Of a stretch of DNA of 6,669 nt, positions 1-4,174 are shown one piece after another. Position numbers and translations under genes: made by a program. Below the pieces are notes generated by a model. The model saw only the letters and a program-made list of their open reading frames with translations, had not been told where the DNA came from and searched no databases. Numbering within the stretch: position 1 is the first letter of the stretch; every line of letters begins with the position of its first letter. Source of the stretch: Candidatus Iainarchaeum sp. (lineage in GTDB: Archaea > Iainarchaeota > Iainarchaeia > Iainarchaeales > JAAZKV01); assembly GCA_026397035.1 (NCBI GenBank), contig JAPLVQ010000113.1, forward strand, positions 1 to 6,669, read 5' to 3'.

Positions 1-1
1 G

Positions 2-334
2 TTGGCTCATTATGAGGGTCGTTTGGGTGAGGCTGTTGATAATATTATTAGTGCGCAGAATGAGTTGTCGAATATTGTTAGTCTTAAGTCTCGTGCTACT
101 AAGTTGAGTGATGAGCGTAAGCGTTTGATTGAGGAGATTAGGAATACTCAGTCGCAGTATTTTAAGGAAGGTTTGATTGAGTCGAGGGTTTATCAATCTA
201 AACAATCAAGTCTTGGTAAACGTTTAGGGGAAGTAGAAAAAGACATAACTTATTCCAGCGCAATGAAAGTAATAAGACTAAACTCCAGCCCAGCAAAACT
301 ACTATGGAAAATATACTACAACATATTCAAATAA
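2..334 (+). CDS. C-terminal part of a coiled-coil protein, 5' end cut by window edge
   Basis: The frame is open to the left edge. The first codon, TTG, is more likely an internal Leu than a start, since no ribosome site or promoter can be seen. The 110 visible residues are mostly charged helix. Residues about 10-55 have heptad-like spacing of hydrophobic residues, with R/K/E-rich stretches around 38-48. Residues about 54-80 form a second helix of the type 'YFKEGLIESRVYQSKQ'. The last 25 residues are basic and aromatic and end in a short W/Y/I/F-rich tail, which could lie on a membrane. Similar coiled-coil tails follow membrane or secretion-related domains in some archaeal proteins, but I do not recognise the family and assign no function. 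Codons 1-64 end almost only in T or G; from codon 65 on most end in A or C. The gene converges on the acetyltransferase to its right. Confidence 0.6.
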   Translation: MAHYEGRLGEAVDNIISAQNELSNIVSLKSRATKLSDERKRLIEEIRNTQSQYFKEGLIESRVYQSKQSSLGKRLGEVEKDITYSSAMKVIRLNSSPAKLLWKIYYNIFK

Positions 335-390
335 AGAAAATAGATTTAGTAATAAAATGCATCTTCAAAGCCTTTATTATACTTGCCTGT

Positions 391-470
391 CTTGGTCGAA
401 GAAATACTTTTTGTATATTAGTACTTCTTCTAGCCAAGATTTTGGCTGAGAAAAGGCTGCCAATTTTTTT
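391..470. terminator. Inverted repeat plus T run between convergent genes
   Basis: Bases 391-407 (CTTGG..GAAGAAATAC) pair with 421-438 (GTACTTCTTC..CCAAG), leaving a 13-nt loop. The pairing has one A-C mismatch, which becomes a U-G wobble if transcribed from the - strand, and a small internal loop. A second short hairpin, 432-437 with 442-447, competes with it. A run of seven T at 464-470 follows on the + strand. The gap lies between the ends of two convergent genes, so a bidirectional terminator is a reasonable inference. Archaeal termination relies mainly on T runs, and the hairpin may be incidental. Confidence 0.35.
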
Positions 471-480
471 AACAACTCTT

Positions 481-1158
481 TCACAGCTTTTTTTCTTTTG
501 AAAACCACTCTTCTTCTAATAAACCATAAATATTCAAATCATGAATATTTTTGGTAGATTTTGAAACGTGCTTTCTTCTTTGTACACCCTCATGAACAAA
601 ACCCAGACTTTTAATCAGCGCATTTGAAGCGGTATTTTCAATAACTGCAGAGATATCCATTCTCCTCAAATCCAGTTCTTGAAAACCAAACTTCAAAACT
701 GCACGACTTGCTTCGCCCATAATTCCTTGCTTCCAATACTTTTCTCCAAGCCAATAACCCATTGTTGCGGTTCCTTCAAGAGTATTAATCTTGTTTAAAC
801 CAATTACCCCAATTACATTATCGACTTTTTGTAGAGTAATTCCAAAATCAAAGCTTTCCCTATTTTTCTTATCCTGATTTTCAAGACAATGATTTACAAA
901 CCACTCCGCATCAGCCATTGTGTAAGGATAGGGAAGCAAAGTCATGTACTGTGAAATTTTGAGATTATTTGCATTTTCTACAATACTTGAAGAATCGCCT
1001 TTCCTCAAATCACGCAGCAAAAGCCTTTCTGTTTCTATTCTTACACCATTTTTTTTATCACCTCCAAAAAGGGTTTTTTCATTCTTTGTTTCATTTTCTT
1101 TTTCGCTTTCTATTCTAGTTTCTACTTTATTTTTTCTTTCATATTTTTTCCACTCCAT
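481..1158 (-). CDS. GNAT-family N-acetyltransferase, RimJ/RimL type
   Basis: The protein has 225 residues. The catalytic domain begins near residue 39 with V-R-I-E-T-E-R-L-L-L-R, the typical first strand of RimJ/RimL-like (Acetyltransf_3) enzymes. The acetyl-CoA binding region is at 134-150 (GYWLGEKYWKQGIMGEA). The late motif N-x-x-S-N-A-x-I-K-S-L-G-F is at 175-187, followed by 'VHEGVQRR'. Family members move an acetyl group from acetyl-CoA to protein N-termini, ribosomal proteins or small amines; the substrate here cannot be told. The first 38 residues are K/E/N-rich, absent from the usual family start, and partly echo the true domain start (KNKVETRIESEK against KNGVRIETER). I kept the ATG at 1158 because no ATG, GTG or TTG lies in frame between it and the first domain strand. 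A perfect GGAGGTGAT lies inside the frame at 1057-1065, but the ATG it would serve (1047-1049) is out of frame and stops after two codons. Confidence 0.85.
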   Translation of the reverse strand: MEWKKYERKNKVETRIESEKENETKNEKTLFGGDKKNGVRIETERLLLRDLRKGDSSSIVENANNLKISQYMTLLPYPYTMADAEWFVNHCLENQDKKNRESFDFGITLQKVDNVIGVIGLNKINTLEGTATMGYWLGEKYWKQGIMGEASRAVLKFGFQELDLRRMDISAVIENTASNALIKSLGFVHEGVQRRKHVSKSTKNIHDLNIYGLLEEEWFSKEKKL

Positions 1159-1299
1159 TATAAAGAGAGCCCTAACTAGATGATTTGATAATCTTTTGCC
1201 AAAACAAGCACCCGCAAAGACATCAGGACTTGATTATTAGTTAAAAAGCTGAAGAAATAATTTCCTCACGACTACTAAAAAACTAGTAAAAAAACTATT

Positions 1300-1428
1300 C
1301 ACTTCAACTAGACCAATAATTTAGCAAACTGCTGTTGTCGGGTTAGAATCTAAGCAGATAACCGCAAGTTTATTTACGGCTATATTTCCAACTATTTGGT
1401 GCATTTGCCCTAGTTGCATATTGAAGTG
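1300..1428 (-). other. Candidate structured RNA element, branched fold
   Basis: An 8-bp perfect outer pairing joins 1300-1307 (CACTTCAA) to 1421-1428 (TTGAAGTG). Three hairpins fit inside it without clashing: 1329-1333 with 1353-1357 (CTGCT/AGCAG), 1362-1367 with 1374-1379 (CCGCAA/TTACGG), and 1389-1394 with 1411-1416 (CAACTA/TAGTTG). The second hairpin has a C-A mismatch on the + strand but a U-G pair on the - strand, so the - strand is the better folding transcript. The outer pairing can also extend to 12 bp (through 1311 and back to 1410) with a 7-nt bulge. No known RNA family is recognised and there is no tRNA T-loop. Short pairings are common by chance in AT-rich DNA. Confidence 0.25.
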
Positions 1429-1433
1429 ATGCA

Positions 1434-1495
1434 TTAAGTAACTCTTTTTCGAGTCTTAAAAAGAACTCGTGTATTTTGGGTGTAAGAAAAAATAC
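1434..1495 (-). terminator. Hairpin cluster downstream of the U32 gene
   Basis: Three small hairpins follow one another. The first is TTAAG-ta-ACTC/GAGT-CTTAA at 1434-1459. The second, CGAGT/ACTCG at 1450-1469, shares bases with the first, so the two exclude each other. The third is GTATTTT/AAAATAC at 1471-1495. Read on the - strand there are runs of five or six T at 1487-1492 and in the second hairpin's loop, about 95-130 nt after the U32 stop codon. They could end that transcript; this is an inference from position and T runs. Confidence 0.3.
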
Positions 1496-1585
1496 GTCCT
1501 AAAACCCTTGTTTAAGTTGGTTAAAATAAATTTTTGGAATTGTTGATTTAGTATGATCTTTTTAGATATTTTAGATTTGTTCCTG

Positions 1586-2821
1586 CTATGTTCTTTTTGT
1601 TAAAGGTTTCTTTATTCTTAAAGCGAAAACCTTGTCATTAGGCCTGACCCTTTCACTAACCTTTATTCCAATCAAATCACCTTTTTTTGCTGAATAAATC
1701 TTTTTGTGATGAGCCTCCATGGAATCAAGCACTTGTTCTATAAACGTAGTTTCCCCCTCAAAAATAATTTTATCTCCAATTGAAGTATTCGCAATAACTC
1801 TAACTTCAGCAACACCCGCTTTTGAATAATAATTTGTAACAAATCCTATCTGGAAACGTTTTTGTTTCTGAACAGAACCCTGACCCTTGGCAAGATCTTT
1901 TCCTGTTGGAGTACTAAAAAAGAAACCGTCAGAGAAACCTCTATTGTAAACATTTGAAAGCTCAATATCCCATTTCTTGATTTTGTTTTCAGTAAATGTT
2001 TTATTAAATACCGCATCAATCGCTTCCCTATAACACTTAGTTGTCGCGGCAACATAATCAGCAGGCTTAGTCCTCCCCTCAATCTTTAACGAATCAACTC
2101 CGGTTGCAATTACTTTGTCAAGAAAACTAATTGTCTTCATGTCCTTCGCAGAAAGAATAGTGTCTCCTTCAAGATACACTTCCTTCTTTTCAAAATCAGG
2201 TGCAGAACCATCCAAGAAAAATGCTCTTCTGCAAGGTTGCAAACATTCACCCCTATTTGCACTTCTATTAAAAAGCTCATGACTCAAAAAGCATCTTCCT
2301 GAAATTGAAATACACATTGCGCCATGAACAAAGCATTCAATTTCAACACCAAGCTTTTTTGCTTTCTTTTTAATCTCACCGATTTGTTCAAGAGAAAGCT
2401 CTCTTGCGAGAATAATTCTTTTTATCCCAAGCGCGGCGAATTCCTTAAACGCCAAAGAATTACTCACGCTCGCCTGCGTACTCAAAAAACAATTCAAGTC
2501 ATGCTTTTTCGCTAGGCTAAGTACTCCCAGGTCGGAAAGAATCACAGCATCAACACCCGCTTTTTTTGCGAGAGAAAGAATTTTTTCTACCGGCTTTAGT
2601 TCATTATCAAAGATTATAGTATTCAATGCTAAATAGCCCTTCACTTTATTTTCGTGAAGAAAATTCATAAGATTAAAAAGTTCGTTAGCGCCAAAATTAG
2701 TTCCAAGGTCCCGCATGTTAAACCCTTTTACTCCAAAATAAATTGCGTCAGCACCATTCTTTACAGCAGCGATAACAGAGGGCATGTCCCCCGCTCCAAC
2801 CAGCAGTTCAGGTTTCTTCAT
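1586..2821 (-). CDS. U32-family protein (TrhP/RlhA/UbiU-like), Fe-S containing
   Basis: The protein has 411 residues, close to the length of TrhP-type members. It opens with a TIM-barrel-like start, PELLVGAGDMPSVIAAVKNG (residues 4-23), then D-A-I-Y-F-G. The U32 signature is complete at 162-180: E-C-F-V-H-G-A-M-C followed by S-G-R-C-F-L-S. C170, C177 and C193 match cysteines that hold a 4Fe-4S cluster in studied relatives; C197 (GECLQPC) is a likely fourth ligand. S-L-K-I-E-G-R-T-K follows at 244-252, and a beta-rich C-terminal domain fills about 320-405. Members were first called peptidases, but bacterial TrhP and RlhA take part in prephenate-dependent hydroxylation of tRNA U34 and 23S rRNA C2501, and UbiU/UbiV act in ubiquinone synthesis. 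An RNA-hydroxylation role here is inference from the family. The start at 2821 fits the N-terminus exactly; no ribosome site precedes it, so the mRNA may be leaderless. Confidence 0.9.
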   Translation of the reverse strand: MKKPELLVGAGDMPSVIAAVKNGADAIYFGVKGFNMRDLGTNFGANELFNLMNFLHENKVKGYLALNTIIFDNELKPVEKILSLAKKAGVDAVILSDLGVLSLAKKHDLNCFLSTQASVSNSLAFKEFAALGIKRIILARELSLEQIGEIKKKAKKLGVEIECFVHGAMCISISGRCFLSHELFNRSANRGECLQPCRRAFFLDGSAPDFEKKEVYLEGDTILSAKDMKTISFLDKVIATGVDSLKIEGRTKPADYVAATTKCYREAIDAVFNKTFTENKIKKWDIELSNVYNRGFSDGFFFSTPTGKDLAKGQGSVQKQKRFQIGFVTNYYSKAGVAEVRVIANTSIGDKIIFEGETTFIEQVLDSMEAHHKKIYSAKKGDLIGIKVSERVRPNDKVFALRIKKPLTKRT

Positions 2822-2845
2822 AATACTGATTCTTTAAGGAGTAAG

Positions 2846-2855
2846 TTTTAATTAG
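2846..2855 (-). promoter_or_regulatory. Possible TATA box for the U32 gene
   Basis: On the - strand this reads as an A/T-only TAATTAAAA stretch centred about 29 bp upstream of the ATG at 2821. That fits a leaderless archaeal transcript. The surrounding 2822-2998 is very AT-rich and holds other TATA-like strings, for example near 2882-2893, so the choice is weak. Confidence 0.3.
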
Positions 2856-2998
2856 TAATGTAGGAGAGTAATTTATTGAATAATTTTAAATATAATCTTG
2901 ACGATAGCATTTGGCTTTTGGATATTTGCAGTAAAACTAGGGTAGTTTGAGCTTGTCATAAAACATATGCAATTTAACTTTTTCATTCAAAAAATTCC

Positions 2999-3008
2999 TT
3001 TTATAAAT
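2999..3008 (+). promoter_or_regulatory. TATA box for the DUF2203 gene
   Basis: TTTTATAAAT is a close match to the archaeal TATA consensus, preceded by an A-rich tract (2990-2994) where the BRE would lie. Its centre is about 26 bp before the ATG at 3030, the distance expected between a TATA box and the transcription start. This suggests transcription begins at or next to the start codon. It also argues against the longer frame starting at 2967, which would contain the promoter. Confidence 0.7.
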
Positions 3009-3029
3009 CATTACCAATCACAAATTATT

Positions 3030-3458
3030 ATGCCTAGAATTTACTTCTCATTAAAACAGGCGAACGAACTTTTGGGGAAGATAAGACCCGATGTTGAAAG
3101 ACTAGTCGAGTTAAACGAACAGCTCCAAATGCTTGATAACACAAAAATTGAGTTCGACGAGGAAAACGTTGAAAATTTTTTGCTTGAAGTAGAATTGAAC
3201 AAAAATTTTCATGAAAAAAACGTTGAACTTTATTCATTAATCGGGCTTTTGATACGCCAAGGATGCATAGTGCGCGACCTTGGAAAAATGGAAATAGATT
3301 TTTATTCAAGGCAAGGCGGAAAAGAAATTCTCTTCTGCTGGCGTCCGATAGAAGAAAATGTAAAATACTGGCACTATCCAAAAGAAGGAATAAGCAAAAG
3401 AAAACCAATAAAACAAATCGAAGAAGAATATCTTGAACAGTTAAGAAGAATGAAGTAA
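3030..3458 (+). CDS. DUF2203 family protein
   Basis: From the ATG at 3030 the protein has 142 residues, the usual size for this family. The N-terminal Y-F-S-L-K-Q-A-N-E-L-L (residues 5-15) and the long first helix are diagnostic. So are G-C-I-V-R-D-L (78-84), D90-F, the L-F-C-W-R-P block (101-106) and Y-W-H-Y-P-K-E-G (113-120). The function of the family is not known to me, and no catalytic motif is evident. A charged C-terminal helix (128-142) extends past the conserved part, and its last 11 codons plus stop are copied directly after the gene. The in-frame ATG at 2967 would add 21 residues that include the TATA box region, so I reject it. No ribosome site precedes 3030, consistent with a leaderless mRNA. 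It is divergent from the U32 gene and upstream of the polymerase genes. Confidence 0.85.
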   Translation: MPRIYFSLKQANELLGKIRPDVERLVELNEQLQMLDNTKIEFDEENVENFLLEVELNKNFHEKNVELYSLIGLLIRQGCIVRDLGKMEIDFYSRQGGKEILFCWRPIEENVKYWHYPKEGISKRKPIKQIEEEYLEQLRRMK

Positions 3459-3494
3459 GAGAGATACTCTGAACAATTAGGGAGAATAAAATGA
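3423..3494 (+). repeat. Tandem copy of the DUF2203 gene's last 12 codons
   Basis: Unit 1 (3423-3458) is the final 11 codons plus TAA, encoding EEYLEQLRRMK-stop. Unit 2 (3459-3494) follows with no gap, stays in frame and encodes ERYSEQLGRIK-stop (TGA). The units match at 24 of 36 bases. All 12 differences are transitions, so the purine/pyrimidine pattern is identical over all 36 positions. This supports true duplication followed by divergence rather than chance likeness. Confidence 0.75.
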
Positions 3495-3523
3495 AAATAG
3501 GCTTTTTTTAGTAAGTCTATTTT
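3494..3523 (+). terminator. Hairpin with T run after the DUF2203 gene
   Basis: AAAATAG (3494-3500) pairs with CTATTTT (3517-3523). The stem continues inward through a G-T wobble and CTT/AAG to 11 bp with an 8-nt loop. A run of seven T (3503-3509) forms the inner left arm and part of the loop. Its position, 35 nt after the stop codon, suits a terminator separating this gene from rpoH. Confidence 0.45.
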
Positions 3524-3602
3524 GTCCTGTTTGCCGAAAACTTGTATTAGCCCCAATATAATGGCACTCTCTTCTTTGCCCAAAAAAATAGGGTAACACC
3601 CC

Positions 3603-3692
3603 AACCCTTTTAAAGCTTTCTTAGAAGAATTTTCTTATGCGACAATTGTCGCAAGCTTATTTGATGATGCTTGTTTTTTGCTGGAAAGGGTT
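3603..3692 (+). promoter_or_regulatory. Structured region upstream of rpoH
   Basis: AACCCTTT (3603-3610) and AAAGGGTT (3685-3692) form a perfect 8-bp outer pairing around an 82-nt interval. That interval contains the palindrome at 3638-3653 and the hairpin CAAGC/GCTTG (3652-3656 with 3669-3673), followed by six T at 3674-3679. The last element looks like a terminator or attenuator. The region ends 36 nt before the rpoH ATG, so it could be a leader structure or a small RNA. No TATA box of good quality is visible at the leaderless distance from rpoH; an upstream TATA-like string lies at 3556-3564. Confidence 0.3.
3638..3653. promoter_or_regulatory. 16-bp perfect palindrome, candidate operator
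   Basis: TGCGACAATTGTCGCA is its own reverse complement. Its arms (TGCGAC/GTCGCA) are GC-richer than the surrounding AT-rich spacer. It lies 76-91 bp upstream of the rpoH start. A perfect palindrome of this length fits binding by a dimeric regulator. As RNA it would make a 6-bp stem with an AATT tetraloop. Confidence 0.45.
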
Positions 3693-3728
3693 AATTTCTT
3701 ACGGCGATGAGCGTATCGAATAATTATT

Positions 3729-3971
3729 ATGCCTGGTGGTATGTTGACTGACGAAAAAAGGCACTATTTAGTTCCAGAACACGTTTTAATAAAGAAAGAA
3801 AAAGTGGCGGAGCTAATGGCTAGTCTCGGAATAAAAAAAGACGCCTTACCACGAATTGAAAAACTTGATTCTGAAGCAAAAAAACTCCAAGCCGAAAAAG
3901 GCGATGTAGTAAAAATAATCAGGGACTCAATAACAGCTGGGCAAAGCGTATATTACCGAAGAGTAGTTTAA
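3729..3971 (+). CDS. rpoH: DNA-directed RNA polymerase subunit H
   Basis: This 80-residue protein is the archaeal counterpart of the C-terminal domain of eukaryotic Rpb5, the usual size for the subunit. The conserved core runs from Y-L-V-P-E-H-V-L (13-20) through L-G-I-K-K-D-A-L-P-R-I (33-43) to the C-terminal signature G-D-V-V-K-I-I-R-D-S (58-67) and T-A-G-Q-S-V-Y-Y-R-R-V-V (69-80). It sits in the jaw of the polymerase and helps assembly. rpoH directly before rpoB2 and rpoB1 is the classic archaeal order. The start could be ATG 3729 or ATG 3741. I prefer 3729 because its context AATTATTATGCCT is identical over 13 bases to that of the DUF2203 start; GGTGGT just before 3741 is a weak ribosome site for the alternative. 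The first 12 residues are not conserved. A 203-bp spacer separates it from rpoB2. Confidence 0.93.
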   Translation: MPGGMLTDEKRHYLVPEHVLIKKEKVAELMASLGIKKDALPRIEKLDSEAKKLQAEKGDVVKIIRDSITAGQSVYYRRVV

Positions 3972-4024
3972 ATGTTTTTTAAGGAAATTTTATTTAAATT
4001 AGTTTTAGATTATTAAATGTTTTT
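3968..4024 (+). repeat. Direct repeat spanning the rpoH stop codon
   Basis: TTAAATGTTTTT occurs at 3968-3979, overlapping the rpoH stop, and again at 4013-4024, exactly 45 bp (15 codons) later. Each copy carries an in-frame TAA directly followed by ATG. The two resulting mini-frames encode MFFKEILFKLVLDY and MFLETIFCKTK, which resemble each other over nine residues. They have no ribosome sites and are probably not genes. The T runs (six and five T) could act as weak terminators for rpoH. Confidence 0.4.
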
Positions 4025-4032
4025 AGAAACAA

Positions 4033-4145
4033 TATTTTGTAAAACAAAATAAGTTTACTTTAGAAAAACAGAAAAACAAAACAATTCTTTTTTAAAAAAA
4101 GATTTGGAAAAGTTTGTGGTAAGCAAAAGGAAAAAGTTTTCCTTT
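4033..4145 (+). promoter_or_regulatory. Three perfect hairpins in the rpoB2 leader
   Basis: The 203-bp spacer contains TATTTTGT-aaa-ACAAAATA (4033-4051), TCTTTTTT-a-AAAAAAGA (4086-4102) and AAAGGAAAA-ag-TTTTCCTTT (4126-4145), each a perfect inverted repeat. The last lies 29 nt before the rpoB2 ATG. A possible TATA box, ATTTTATTTAAAT, lies at 3987-3999, which would give a leader of about 150 nt containing all three. A role in controlling rpoB2 is inference; pure A/T palindromes arise easily here. Confidence 0.3.
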
Positions 4146-4161
4146 GAAGATTTGACAAAAA

Positions 4162-4168
4162 GGGTGGG
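4162..4168 (+). promoter_or_regulatory. Ribosome binding site deciding the rpoB2 start
   Basis: GGGTGGG contains GGTG, part of the GGAGGTG consensus, ending about 8 nt before ATG 4175. TTG 4169, six bases earlier in the same frame, directly abuts this site and is too close, so ATG 4175 is chosen. Confidence 0.55.
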
Positions 4169-4174
4169 TTGAAA

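Larger units (their letters stand above)
1159..1585. other. 427-bp gap with no convincing gene; several inverted repeats
   Basis: This gap separates two - strand genes, downstream of the U32 gene and upstream of the acetyltransferase. I find no tRNA, no CRISPR and no gene with a ribosome site. The longest plausible small frame is on the - strand at 1321-1434: 37 codons, ATG start, peptide beginning MHHFNMQLGQMHQ. It has no ribosome site or recognisable homology and is probably chance. The middle (1300-1428) and right (1434-1495) parts are rich in inverted repeats, listed separately. No clear TATA box for the acetyltransferase is visible near 1180-1190. Confidence 0.6.

Noticed and set aside
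304..501. 65-codon + strand frame between the coiled-coil and acetyltransferase genes
   Set aside because: It overlaps the end of one gene and the end of the other on the opposite strand, runs through the inverted repeat and T run, and reads as low-complexity hydrophobic sequence.
944..1183. 79-codon + strand frame opposite the acetyltransferase N-terminus
   Set aside because: Antisense shadow of the K/E-rich coding stretch, giving a meaningless F/S-rich peptide.
1338..1352. T-loop-like GGGTTAGAATC suggesting a tRNA
   Set aside because: No flanking T-stem complement, acceptor stem or anticodon arm can be built around it.
1321..1434. 37-codon - strand frame in the large gap
   Set aside because: No ribosome site, no known family, and it overlaps the inverted repeats; length is within chance expectation.
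2967..3029. Upstream ATG giving the DUF2203 protein 21 more residues
   Set aside because: The added part contains the TATA box and lies before the conserved family N-terminus.
3374..3604. 76-codon - strand frame covering the gap after the DUF2203 gene
   Set aside because: Its C-terminal part is antisense to a well-supported gene, and it has no ribosome site or recognisable homology. Its first 40 residues look protein-like but are not enough.
3660..3753. Possible C/D box small RNA (TTGATGA near 3660, CTGA near 3750)
   Set aside because: The first base of the C box is wrong, the D box falls inside rpoH, and no good inner boxes exist.
4169..4174. TTG start for rpoB2
   Set aside because: It directly abuts the G-rich ribosome site; ATG 4175 has the right spacing.
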